Of a DNA stretch of 64,000 nucleotides, positions 55,357-63,741 are shown in pieces; position 1 is the first letter of the stretch; each line of letters starts with the position of its first letter. Source of the DNA: Oceanospirillaceae bacterium ASP10-02a (GTDB taxonomy: Bacteria; Pseudomonadota; Gammaproteobacteria; Pseudomonadales; Balneatricaceae); the NCBI GenBank assembly GCA_905182035.1, contig CAJIZL010000012.1:62001-126000 (forward strand). The letters are read 5' to 3'. The position numbers were made by a program, and so were the translations under genes. The notes under the pieces were generated by a model, which was not told where the DNA came from, did no database searches, and was given only the letters and a program-made list of their open reading frames with translations.

Positions 55357-55403
55357 GTGGCGGCTCTTTATACTTTTAGTTAGCGGTAATTCTAAAGTGT
55401 GTA

Positions 55404-55535
55404 TAGGTAAAATACCTAATGATTTTTGTTAAAAACTGATTTGGGACGCCTTTGGTATCACCCGTTTCTTTTAACTGGATCTAGGATGTTGCTTAACTTT
55501 ACCAGTAAGCTTTGTGGTAAATGGGCCAATGCCCA
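55404..55535. promoter_or_regulatory. MocR / tpa divergent control region with inverted repeats
   Basis: Three perfect inverted repeats lie here: TAGGTA-AAA-TACCTA (55404-55418), TTTACCA-N10-TGGTAAA (55498-55521) and TGGGC-CAAT-GCCCA (55522-55535). A CTGGATCTAG around 55475 resembles TauR-type direct-repeat half-sites. One or more probably bind the divergent MocR regulator. No match was established by computation. Confidence 0.45.
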
Positions 55536-55593
55536 GATATAGTCGCTACTGCCCTAGTTTATATTGGGCCTTTTACAGTTGGAGTTTTAAACC

Positions 55594-56976
55594 ATGAAAT
55601 ACGACGTAAATACCTACGATACAAAAGATGCCCTAGCAGATGACCGTAATCACGTATGGCACCATATTACTCAGCATAAATCCCTAGAAGAAAACGATCC
55701 GTTTATGATTGTTGAAGGCAAGGGCATGCGTGTAATTGACGCCAAAGGTAAAGAGTATCTTGATGGCGTTTCTGGTGCTGTATGGACTGTAAACGTTGGT
55801 TATGGACGTGAATCTATTGCTAACGCCGTACGTGACCAACTGATTAAACTTAACTATTTTGCCAACAGTGCAGGTACCTTACCAGGTGCTTTGTTTGCTA
55901 AACACTTGATCGACAAGATGCCAGGCATGAGCCGTGTTTATTATTCAAACTCTGGTTCTGAAGCAAACGAAAAAGCCTATAAAATTGTGCGTCAAATTGC
56001 AGCCAAAAAATATGGTGGCAAAAAGCACAAGATCCTTTATCGTGACCGTGATTACCATGGCACCACCATTACTGCCCTAAGCTCTACCGGCCAGCATGAA
56101 CGTAAAAGCCAGTATGGCCCGTTTACCCCAGGATTTGTGGAGTTTCCCCATTGTTCTGCTTATCACTCTGAAAATGGTGGTGATGCCGACTATGGCATTC
56201 AAGCTGCACGGGCTATGGAAGAAGTGATCTTGCGTGAAGGTGCAGATACTGTAGGCGCCGTAGTCGTAGAGCCCATTACTGCTGGTGGTGGCGTTATCGT
56301 GCCGCCACAGGGCTACTTTGAAGAAATTCGTCGTATCTGTGATAAGTACGATGTGTTGTTACATATGGACGAAGTGGTGTGTGGTTTAGGTCGTACCGGC
56401 ACTTGGTTTGGCTATCAGCACTTTAATATTATACCGGACATTGTCACTATGGCTAAAGGTGTTGCCAGTGGTTATGCAGCAATCTCTTGCACGGTAACAA
56501 CTGAAGCGGTGTTTGATACTTTTAAGGCCGACTCCTCGGATCCAATGGATTACTTCCGTGATATTTCAACCTTTGGTGGTTGTACTGCTGGCCCTGCTGC
56601 TGCGTTGGAAAACATGCGCATCATCGAAGAAGAGAACCTATTACAAAATGTTGTGGTGATGGGAGACTACTTAAGCCAACGCTTAAATGAGCTTAAGGAT
56701 AAACACCCAATTATTGGTGATGTTCGTGGCAAGGGACTATTCCAAGGCATCGAACTGGTAGAAGATCGTGACACCCGCGAGCCGGTTCATGAGAGCATTG
56801 CTATTGCTATTGCTGGAGACTGTATGGCAAATGGAGTTATTATTGGCCGCACTAACCGCAGCTTCACTAAGCACAACAACACCTTGTGCCTTAGCCCTGC
56901 GTTAATTACGACTCGATCTGAATTGGACGAAATAGTAGATGCTATTGATGCGGCAATCACTCGCGTTACGACCTAG
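55594..56976 (+). CDS. tpa: Taurine:pyruvate aminotransferase-like class III aminotransferase
   Basis: A PLP class III aminotransferase of 460 residues, the length of Tpa. The PLP lysine is K288 in VTMAKGVASGY. SNSGSEANEKAYKIVRQ, DYHGTTITALSSTG and VVVEPITAGGGVIVPPQGY cover the cofactor and substrate site, and the start EENDPFMIVEGKGMRVIDAKG is close to Tpa proteins (quoted only in part: DPFMIVEGKGMRVIDA). It should convert taurine plus pyruvate to sulfoacetaldehyde plus alanine. Support comes from the divergent TauR-like regulator and the downstream sulfite genes. Hypotaurine or a related amine is an alternative substrate. It is followed by a terminator. Confidence 0.8.
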   Translation: MKYDVNTYDTKDALADDRNHVWHHITQHKSLEENDPFMIVEGKGMRVIDAKGKEYLDGVSGAVWTVNVGYGRESIANAVRDQLIKLNYFANSAGTLPGALFAKHLIDKMPGMSRVYYSNSGSEANEKAYKIVRQIAAKKYGGKKHKILYRDRDYHGTTITALSSTGQHERKSQYGPFTPGFVEFPHCSAYHSENGGDADYGIQAARAMEEVILREGADTVGAVVVEPITAGGGVIVPPQGYFEEIRRICDKYDVLLHMDEVVCGLGRTGTWFGYQHFNIIPDIVTMAKGVASGYAAISCTVTTEAVFDTFKADSSDPMDYFRDISTFGGCTAGPAAALENMRIIEEENLLQNVVVMGDYLSQRLNELKDKHPIIGDVRGKGLFQGIELVEDRDTREPVHESIAIAIAGDCMANGVIIGRTNRSFTKHNNTLCLSPALITTRSELDEIVDAIDAAITRVTT

Positions 56977-57002
56977 TTTTTGAACTGCGGCTCTAACTGA
57001 GT

Positions 57003-57052
57003 AAAAAAAGCCCAGACCTGCAACCTTCGGTTAGCATGTATGGGTTTTTTTT
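57003..57052 (+). terminator. Terminator after tpa
   Basis: A7-GCCCA and TGGGT8 flank an inner AACC-TTCG-GGTT-type hairpin, giving a long stem ending in T8. It lies 26 nt after the stop. Confidence 0.8.
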
Positions 57053-57204
57053 GCTTGCGTAATTGTCTTTTTATTAAACAGTGCAGTATGGTAATGTTTG
57101 TAACGACCTTTATGCGTTTTGTAATGGCGTTGTGTTTATATTAGAAAAAATAAATATAAACAGATGCTAATATTGAGCACATCAACTTCAGGAAACAACC
57201 AACC

Positions 57205-57594
57205 ATGGACATTACCAAAGTAACTTCTACTTTTGCGGTAGCACCGCAAGTGACAGAAATCGATATGCCTGTGATTAAAGCACAGGGCATTACCACCATT
57301 ATTAATAACCGCCCTGATGGAGAGGACGGGCATCCTTCAAGTAATTCACAACTGCAGGATGCTGCAGAGGCATTAGGTCTGAAGTATTACTTTATCCCAT
57401 TCTTCGGTATGAACTTTCCGCTTCATGCTGTGGCAGAGATGGCTAACGCTCTCGAGCAATCCCCGGGTAAGGTCTTAGCCTTTTGCCGCACTGGGAATAG
57501 ATCTATTAATGCCTGGGCTAAGGCTAACGAAGCGACTCAAACAGGTATAGATACCGTTAGTATAGTAGCCAACACCCATTTTAAGCTTGTTTAA
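57205..57594 (+). CDS. Blh/DUF442-type phosphatase-like protein
   Basis: A 129-residue protein of the beta-lactamase-hydrolase-like phosphatase family (TIGR01244/DUF442). The active-site-like loop is FCRTGNRS near residue 92, preceded by VTSTFAVAPQVTEIDMP and IINNRPDGEDGHPS. The loop resembles dual-specificity phosphatases but has Cys-x4-Arg. In other bacteria this domain is often fused to persulfide dioxygenase or placed with sulfur-oxidation genes, so it may handle sulfane sulfur here. It stands between tpa and soeA, which is compatible with that. Confidence 0.8.
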   Translation: MDITKVTSTFAVAPQVTEIDMPVIKAQGITTIINNRPDGEDGHPSSNSQLQDAAEALGLKYYFIPFFGMNFPLHAVAEMANALEQSPGKVLAFCRTGNRSINAWAKANEATQTGIDTVSIVANTHFKLV

Positions 57595-57709
57595 TTATAC
57601 TATAGTCTTATATATCAAAAAGTTTAAAACATAGTGTCCAATATTCTATTAAAAAGACTTTAATAGGTGTTATAGTGAAAATTCATAAAAAAATAAAAAA
57701 TAAATTCAA

Positions 57710-58045
57710 ATGAAATTGTATGTAAATGAAGACCACACTAAGTGGGCTGGCACTCAAGTCGATGCCCAGAAAGAGCTTGGCAAGTTTGAAGCTTGGAATG
57801 TGCCGACTGATAAGACAGGACTGTTAGAATTCTTAAACAACTTCGAGATCACGCCGTCAGTTACTGAAGATACTGACGAGGAAGATAATGCCACCGAGTA
57901 CGCCGGCGAAGATATTTCAACCCTTGATAAGCACGCGCACCATAGGCAAGACTATTTTTCATGTGAACTGCTGGATGATAGGAACGATAGGCATCTAACC
58001 GAAGGGGAATCTGGATGGGATCGTCCCATTAAGGATGACGTATGA
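57710..58045 (+). CDS. Hypothetical acidic protein
   Basis: A 111-residue protein that I do not recognise. It starts MKLYVNEDHTKWAGTQVDAQ, then has a very acidic middle (TEDTDEEDNATE) and a polar C-terminus DYFSCELLDDRNDRHL. It is soluble, with one cysteine. No ribosome binding site is obvious before the ATG, and the upstream sequence is AT rich (over 100 bp with few G/C). The coding call is supported by length and by lack of a better frame. It separates the Blh-like gene and the sulfite dehydrogenase cluster. Confidence 0.5.
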   Translation: MKLYVNEDHTKWAGTQVDAQKELGKFEAWNVPTDKTGLLEFLNNFEITPSVTEDTDEEDNATEYAGEDISTLDKHAHHRQDYFSCELLDDRNDRHLTEGESGWDRPIKDDV

Positions 58046-58342
58046 CTGAATACTTCATTGATAACATAGTCCCATTTTTGTAGCTGTCGCAGTTTAAACA
58101 AGGCCTCATATCTCCTTTTTTCTGGGTAGTGATAACTCCAGTGTTTGTTGATATTGCAAGTTAAACTGCCTCGCTTTTAATCCCCTTTTTATCTTTTTAA
58201 GGCTGCCGTTGGTGGTCTTTTTTATGCATCACTTTTCTTGCTGTTGACAGTGTGGCTCTATGGCCGAATAAAGGTTGGCTGTTGGAGAAAAGTATTGAAT
58301 CCTATATGCTTAACACAAAGCCCTTTATAACTATTTGTTCCT
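58046..58342. other. Intergenic region upstream of soeA
   Basis: About 300 bp with no supported gene; a 13-codon frame at 58042-58083 overlaps the hypothetical gene's stop but is too short to trust. The promoter of soeABC-tauE is expected here, but I could not pick -10 and -35 boxes. Confidence 0.3.
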
Positions 58343-61267
58343 ATGTCACAAAGCCAAGACCTGCCCCAGTTTGAAGATCACTCGAAACAAGAACATCGTT
58401 ATACCACCTGTTATATGTGCGCCTGTAGATGTGGCATTAAAGTTACCTTAGAAAACGAAAAAATTCGTTTTATTCAGGGTAATCAAGATCACCCTGTTAA
58501 TAAAGGGGTTCTTTGTGCCAAGGGTAACTCTGCCATTATGAAGCAGCTTTCGCCTGCTAAATTAACCCAGCCTTTATTACGCAAGCCTGGTACAGAGCGT
58601 GGAGCAGGTGAGTTTGAACCTATTACATGGGATGCGGCTTTAGAAATGCTTACCGCTAGATTAGCTAACATTCGAGCTACAGATCCTAAAAAGTTAGCTT
58701 ACTTTACTGGTCGAGACCAAATGCAGGCTCTTACAGGACTTTGGGCTAGCCAATTTGGCACTATTAACTGGGCCGCCCACGGTGGTTTTTGTTCTGTGAA
58801 TATGGCGGCTGCGGGGTTGTATACCATGGGCCACTCTTTCTGGGAATTTGGTGACCCCGATTGGGAACGTACTAAATACTTTATGATGTGGGGTGTGGCA
58901 GAAGATCACGCTTCCAACCCAATCAAGCTAGGACTAAAACGCATTAAAGAACGTGGTGCTAAGTTTGTTGCGGTGAATCCAGTACGCACTGGTTACCAGG
59001 CCATAGCCGACGAATGGATCGCCATCACACCGGGCACCGATGGCATGCTGGCCCTGTCCATGGTGCAAGTGCTGTTAAGGGAAGGATTAGTCGATGATGA
59101 ATTCCTAATTCGCTACACCAATGGACCTCAGTTAGTCATAAATAACCCTGGCAAGCAGGGTGACGGTTTGTTGCTACGAGATGCCGAAGGCAACCCACAA
59201 GTGTGGGATCAGCACACCAATGGCATGCAATCGGCATTCAGTTCAGATGTAGCGCCTGCTTTATTAGGTGAGTATGAAGCGCCTTGTGGTACCCCTGTAA
59301 GGACAGCGTTTAGTATTCTAATGGAAAAGTACATGGCGCCAGAATACGCGCCAGAAGCAGCATCTAAGGTGTGTGGTGTTGATGCTGAAAGTATCGAACG
59401 CATTGCCTTAGAAATGGCCCACGTGGCGTTTAAAGAAACCATTACTATTGACACAGAATGGACTGATTGGGCAGGACGTAAACAAAGCCAGTTTATTGGC
59501 AGGCCAGTGTCCATGCATGCGATGCGAGGTATTTCAGCGCACTCCAACGGTTTCCAAACTTGTCGCGCAATTCATTTGTTACAGGTTGTTTTGGGGACCA
59601 TAGACTGCCCAGGCGGACACTTGGCCAAACCACCTTTCCCTAAGCACATTGTGCCACCAATTAAACCCGCCAAAAGCAATGTGCCTAATACGCCTTTAGA
59701 GTCGGCACCCCTAGGTTTTCCTACTCAGCCAGAAGACTTGGTGATCGATGAAAATGGTAAACCGATGCGTATCGATAAGGCTTATTCTTGGGATGCACCT
59801 ATTGCCAACCATGGGTTAATGCATATGGTCATAAGTAATGCCGTAGCAGGGGACCCGTATCCTATAGATACATTGATGTTGTTCATGGCCAATATGGCGT
59901 GGAACTCCAGCATGAATACAGCTCAGACCATGGACATGCTCAGGGCTAAAGACGAAAATGGAGATTACAAAATCCCCTTTATTGTCACCTGTGATGCCTT
60001 CCATTCAGAGACGGTTAACTTTTCTGATCTGGTATTGCCAGATACTACCTTCCTAGAGCGATATGACACTATATCTATGTTGGATCGGCCTATCTCAGAA
60101 GTAGATGCCGCTTGTGATTCAATTCGTCAACCCATTCTTGCTTTAGATCGTGATGTCCGAAGCTGGCAAGAAGTAATGGTGGACTTAGCTGGACGTCTAA
60201 AATTTCCAGCCTTTGTCAACGATGAAGGCCAACCTAAATTTGAAGGTTATGAAGACTTTATTGTTAATTTCGAACGTGCCCCTGGCATTGGTTTCTTGGC
60301 TGGGTGGCGTGGTAAAGATGGTGAAAAATCATTACGTGGAGAACCAAACCCTAACCAGTGGAAAGCCTACATAGATAACCAGTGTTTCTTTAAGTTTGAG
60401 CTTAAGCCTAATCAAAGGTATATGCGCCATGCCAACAGAGACTATATGGAATTGGCTAAGGAAGCTGGGTGGGTGGGAAGTACAGATCAAATCGTTATTG
60501 AACTCTATTCTGAAACCTTACAAAAATTCCGTTTGGCTGGACAAGGTTTATATGATGGCCCACAACCGACAGAAGAGCACCATAAAGAGCGCTTGAAAAC
60601 CTATTTTGACCCGCTGCCGTTCTACTATCCGCCTTTAGAGCAAGAACGAACAGATGCGAAAGAGTATCCTTTTTATGCTGTCACTCAGCGGCCAATGTTT
60701 ATGTACCATTCATGGGACTCACAGAACTCTTGGTTGCGTCAAATTATGTCTCAGAACTACCTGTACATGCACCGTAGTAAGGGTGAAGCACTAGGTATTA
60801 AAGACTTTGGCTGGGTTTGGGTAGAATCCCATAACGGTCGTATTCGTGCCCAAGTTAAGCTCATGGAAGGGGTTAACCCAGAAACAGTTTGGACTTGGAA
60901 CGCTATAGCAAAACAGCAGGGCACCTGGGGTTTAAGTGACGACGCAAATGAGTCACAACAAGGCTTCTTGATGAACCATTTGATTAATGAGCTATTACCG
61001 GGCGAAGTGGAAGCTGGTGGCCATCGCATGACTAACTCAGATCCTATTACAGGCCAAGCTGCTTGGTATGATCTAAGGGTAAAGATTACCCCTGTAAGTG
61101 ACGACGATAAAGATTTAACGGGGCAAAAACTTTCATGGCCACGTTTTGACAAGGTGAAACCATTGCCCAATTTTACCCCCGCAACCAAGATGAGCAGCTA
61201 TAGTAGCCATCCTAATATAAATATTAGTCGCGGTTGGCGTGACATTTTTAGCCGAGGTGAAAAATGA
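58343..61267 (+). CDS. soeA: Sulfite dehydrogenase (quinone) catalytic subunit SoeA
   Basis: A molybdopterin enzyme of the DMSO reductase family, 974 residues, matching SoeA. C23-x2-C26-x3-C30-x27-C58 binds the N-terminal [4Fe-4S] cluster, and the likely Mo-ligand cysteine is C150 in HGGFCSVNMAAAG. There is no twin-arginine signal, so the enzyme faces the cytoplasm, as SoeABC does, unlike DMSO reductase or thiosulfate reductase. It oxidises sulfite to sulfate and passes electrons to SoeB. The cofactor-binding regions follow in the standard order, ending near FDKVKPLPNFTPATKM. It overlaps soeB by 4 nt. Confidence 0.88.
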   Translation: MSQSQDLPQFEDHSKQEHRYTTCYMCACRCGIKVTLENEKIRFIQGNQDHPVNKGVLCAKGNSAIMKQLSPAKLTQPLLRKPGTERGAGEFEPITWDAALEMLTARLANIRATDPKKLAYFTGRDQMQALTGLWASQFGTINWAAHGGFCSVNMAAAGLYTMGHSFWEFGDPDWERTKYFMMWGVAEDHASNPIKLGLKRIKERGAKFVAVNPVRTGYQAIADEWIAITPGTDGMLALSMVQVLLREGLVDDEFLIRYTNGPQLVINNPGKQGDGLLLRDAEGNPQVWDQHTNGMQSAFSSDVAPALLGEYEAPCGTPVRTAFSILMEKYMAPEYAPEAASKVCGVDAESIERIALEMAHVAFKETITIDTEWTDWAGRKQSQFIGRPVSMHAMRGISAHSNGFQTCRAIHLLQVVLGTIDCPGGHLAKPPFPKHIVPPIKPAKSNVPNTPLESAPLGFPTQPEDLVIDENGKPMRIDKAYSWDAPIANHGLMHMVISNAVAGDPYPIDTLMLFMANMAWNSSMNTAQTMDMLRAKDENGDYKIPFIVTCDAFHSETVNFSDLVLPDTTFLERYDTISMLDRPISEVDAACDSIRQPILALDRDVRSWQEVMVDLAGRLKFPAFVNDEGQPKFEGYEDFIVNFERAPGIGFLAGWRGKDGEKSLRGEPNPNQWKAYIDNQCFFKFELKPNQRYMRHANRDYMELAKEAGWVGSTDQIVIELYSETLQKFRLAGQGLYDGPQPTEEHHKERLKTYFDPLPFYYPPLEQERTDAKEYPFYAVTQRPMFMYHSWDSQNSWLRQIMSQNYLYMHRSKGEALGIKDFGWVWVESHNGRIRAQVKLMEGVNPETVWTWNAIAKQQGTWGLSDDANESQQGFLMNHLINELLPGEVEAGGHRMTNSDPITGQAAWYDLRVKITPVSDDDKDLTGQKLSWPRFDKVKPLPNFTPATKMSSYSSHPNINISRGWRDIFSRGEK

Positions 61268-61950
61268 AACTTGGCTTAGTCGTTGATTTAGACACCTGTG
61301 TGGGCTGCCATGCGTGTGCAACAGCTTGCAAACAGTGGAATACCTCTGGCACTATTGGTCCTTTAAGTGACGAACGGCCCTACGGTAAAGACCCAAGTGG
61401 TAGCTGGCTTAACCGCATCCATTCCTATGAAGTAGGAGACAGCCCCCACAGTAAAACTGTGAATATTCCTATGTCTTGTATGCACTGTGAGACGGCTGAT
61501 TGTGTCACGGTTTGCCCTACAGGTGCTTCTTACAAACGTGAAGAAGACGGTATAGTGTTGATTGACCAAGATAAGTGCATGGGCTGTAACCTTTGTTCTT
61601 GGGCCTGCCCCTATGGTGCCCGTGAGTTAGATCCTGATTCTGGCACCATGAAAAAATGCACTCTGTGTGTCGATCGCATTTATGATGAGCAATTACCAGA
61701 GTCTGAACGTCAGCCCGCCTGTGTATTAACTTGCCCAACATCTTCTCGTGTGTTTGGAGATTTTGACGACCCAGATTCAGAGGTTTCAAAGTTGACCAGA
61801 GAACGTGCAGGCCAACAATTGATGCCAGAACTTGGTTATAACCCAGTAAATACTTATTTACCACCTAGAATTCCTAAGCAACAAGACAGTATTGTGGTGT
61901 CGCCTATGCAGGGTGTTAAGCAACTGGTCAATAGAATTATCAACCGTTAA
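61264..61950 (+). CDS. soeB: Sulfite dehydrogenase iron-sulfur subunit SoeB
   Basis: A four-cluster ferredoxin subunit of 228 residues (SoeB/DmsB type). Cysteine groups are CVGCHACATAC, CMHCETADCVTVCPTG, CMGCNLCSWACPYG and CTLC with a distant CVLTCPTSSR. It takes electrons from SoeA and gives them to the membrane anchor. It overlaps the soeA stop by 4 nt (ATGA) and lies 27 nt before soeC. There is no signal peptide, in line with cytoplasmic location. Confidence 0.92.
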   Translation: MKLGLVVDLDTCVGCHACATACKQWNTSGTIGPLSDERPYGKDPSGSWLNRIHSYEVGDSPHSKTVNIPMSCMHCETADCVTVCPTGASYKREEDGIVLIDQDKCMGCNLCSWACPYGARELDPDSGTMKKCTLCVDRIYDEQLPESERQPACVLTCPTSSRVFGDFDDPDSEVSKLTRERAGQQLMPELGYNPVNTYLPPRIPKQQDSIVVSPMQGVKQLVNRIINR

Positions 61951-61977
61951 TTATCGCATCACTGTTAGGTATTTATT

Positions 61978-62907
61978 ATGCATCCAGCTTTTTCAGTTCT
62001 TATTTTTACCGTCACATCTGGTGCTGGCTATGGATTATTAGCGTGGCTTGGAGCGGGGCAATTGCTCGGCTACACCCAAACCTATATGGAAGGTCAACAG
62101 GTCATCCTAGGCGTGATTGCTATGGTGCTTGTGAGTATTGGTTTGGTATCGTCTACTCTGCACTTGGCCAGCCCTAAAAATGCGTGGCGGTCGTTCAGCC
62201 GTTTTCGCACCTCGTGGTTATCCCGCGAAGCGGTGTTCGCTATTATACTTTACCCTGTTGCGGCCCTTTATGGTGCAGCTATATTTTGGCAATGGTCCAG
62301 TATTGACATTTTGGCTGGGCTTAGCATTATTTTGGCACTAATCACCTTGTTTACTACCAGTATGATCTACGCTAGCTTAAAAACTATCCGCCAGTGGAAT
62401 ACACCTATGGTCCCTGCTTTATTCATGGCTTATGCCCTAATTAGTGGTGGGTTGTTGTTTTTGGCCGTGAGCGGCTTTTTTGGTTCTTTAAAGCCTCAGT
62501 TACTTGCTGTTGTTATGGGTTTGATTGTTATTACCTTGGCGCTTAAATTGGTGTATTTTTTCTGGCAGGGCAAACCTCAAGGTGCCACCATTCAAACGGC
62601 AACAGGTTTTTCTCAAGCCAGTGTTCGGTTATTAGATGCAGGACACAGTGCACCAACGTTCTTAAACCGTGAATTTGGCTACCAAGTAGCGGCAGACCTA
62701 CTTCTTCGCTTGCGTATAGTGATGACTTTAGTAACCTTTATATTGCCATTAGGCCTTGTTTATTGGGTTTTTGACGGTGCTGGTAGAGTAGAGCTACTAG
62801 CTTTAGCATGGTCAATCATGATGGCTGGTTTGTTATTGGAACGCTGGTTATTTTTTGCCGAAGCTAGGCATGTTGTGCGTCTGTATCAAGGAGAGCAACG
62901 TACTTAA
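61978..62907 (+). CDS. soeC: Sulfite dehydrogenase membrane anchor SoeC
   Basis: A DmsC/NrfD-like anchor of 309 residues with eight predicted transmembrane helices, starting MHPAFSVLIFTVTSGAGYGLL. STLHLASPKNAWRSFSRFRTSWLSREA near residue 60 (key part: LHLASPKNAWRSFSRFRTSWLSREA, central part SPKNAWRSF and SWLSREA) is the anchor-family signature. It delivers electrons to the quinone pool. It abuts tauE without a gap. Confidence 0.9.
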   Translation: MHPAFSVLIFTVTSGAGYGLLAWLGAGQLLGYTQTYMEGQQVILGVIAMVLVSIGLVSSTLHLASPKNAWRSFSRFRTSWLSREAVFAIILYPVAALYGAAIFWQWSSIDILAGLSIILALITLFTTSMIYASLKTIRQWNTPMVPALFMAYALISGGLLFLAVSGFFGSLKPQLLAVVMGLIVITLALKLVYFFWQGKPQGATIQTATGFSQASVRLLDAGHSAPTFLNREFGYQVAADLLLRLRIVMTLVTFILPLGLVYWVFDGAGRVELLALAWSIMMAGLLLERWLFFAEARHVVRLYQGEQRT

Positions 62908-63675
62908 ATGGATAGCGTAAACCTAGACTGGTTTTACCTTCCACTATCTACCCTAGAACTCGTGTATGCCCTTGGTATCGTCTTTATCGCAGGCGTTGTT
63001 AGGGGTTTAGCGGGGTTTGGTTTTTCTGCCCTTTGTTTTTTTGCCTTAGCACCCATTTTTAGTGCTCAGGCCATTGTGCCCCTCATGTTTGTGATGGAGG
63101 TGTTGGCCAGTTTGCATCTATTACCTAAAGTGTGGCGTCAAATTCCATGGCGATGGGTGATGATACTCTGCTTAGGCACCATTGTTGGCACACCGTTAGG
63201 TGTGATCTCGTTGCAACATTGGCAATCGGATCTGGTGCGTGGTTTAGCTGGTGGTGGGGTATTGATTGCCTGTTTTGCTTTATGGCGCCAATGGCGTTTT
63301 AAGGCTGCTGAATCATTTGTTTGGCTGGTTATAGCTGGTTTGCTTGCTGGCTTTGTGAATGGCCTTGCAAGTATTGGTGGTTTGGTTGCAGCTGTGTATA
63401 TGATGTCTTCAAATATGCGTCACGCAGCTATGCGTGCGGGGCTTATTTTGTTCTTCTTATTTACTGATTTGTACGGTTTGTCTTGGTTTCATGGACACAA
63501 TCTTATGTCTCCTAATTTACCTAGCCTGCTGCTAGTGATGATGCCTATGATGCTGGCAGGTAACCACATTGGTTACCGATTATTCGATCGCATAAATACA
63601 GAGCTTATGCGTAAATTAACTCTAGGTATGTTGGCGAGTTTGGCCTCAATTGCAGTGTATTCTAGTTTCAGTTAA
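62908..63675 (+). CDS. tauE: TauE/SafE-family sulfite/anion exporter
   Basis: A 255-residue permease of the TauE/SafE family with eight or so helices in two repeats, including VVRGLAGFGFSALCFF and VNGLASIGGLVAAVYMM. Family members export sulfite, sulfoacetate or similar organic anions. Its ATG follows directly on the soeC stop, so it is co-translated with the sulfite dehydrogenase, and removal of toxic sulfite is the likely role. It is convergent with lpxH. Confidence 0.85.
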   Translation: MDSVNLDWFYLPLSTLELVYALGIVFIAGVVRGLAGFGFSALCFFALAPIFSAQAIVPLMFVMEVLASLHLLPKVWRQIPWRWVMILCLGTIVGTPLGVISLQHWQSDLVRGLAGGGVLIACFALWRQWRFKAAESFVWLVIAGLLAGFVNGLASIGGLVAAVYMMSSNMRHAAMRAGLILFFLFTDLYGLSWFHGHNLMSPNLPSLLLVMMPMMLAGNHIGYRLFDRINTELMRKLTLGMLASLASIAVYSSFS

Positions 63676-63702
63676 ATGTTTATTATCTAGATCCAAAAAA
63701 TG

Positions 63703-63722
63703 TTGACAAAAAGTTATGTCAA
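63703..63722. repeat. Inverted repeat between tauE and lpxH
   Basis: TTGACA-N8-TGTCAA, a perfect 6-bp inverted repeat in the 66 bp between the two convergent genes. No terminator hairpin is visible here. TTGACA also matches a -35 box, but no suitable -10 follows. Confidence 0.4.
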
Positions 63723-63741
63723 TACTGAATAAAAACAGAGA

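Noticed and set aside
57136-57333. 65-codon minus-strand frame over the Blh-like gene start
   Set aside because: It is the shadow of the plus-strand gene and has no family features.
58042-58083. 13-codon frame after the acidic hypothetical gene
   Set aside because: Too short, no ribosome binding site, no recognisable peptide.
58343-58420. Tat signal peptide on the molybdopterin subunit (which would suggest DMSO or tetrathionate reductase)
   Set aside because: No twin-arginine and no hydrophobic stretch precede the first cysteine motif, so a cytoplasmic SoeA is the better call.
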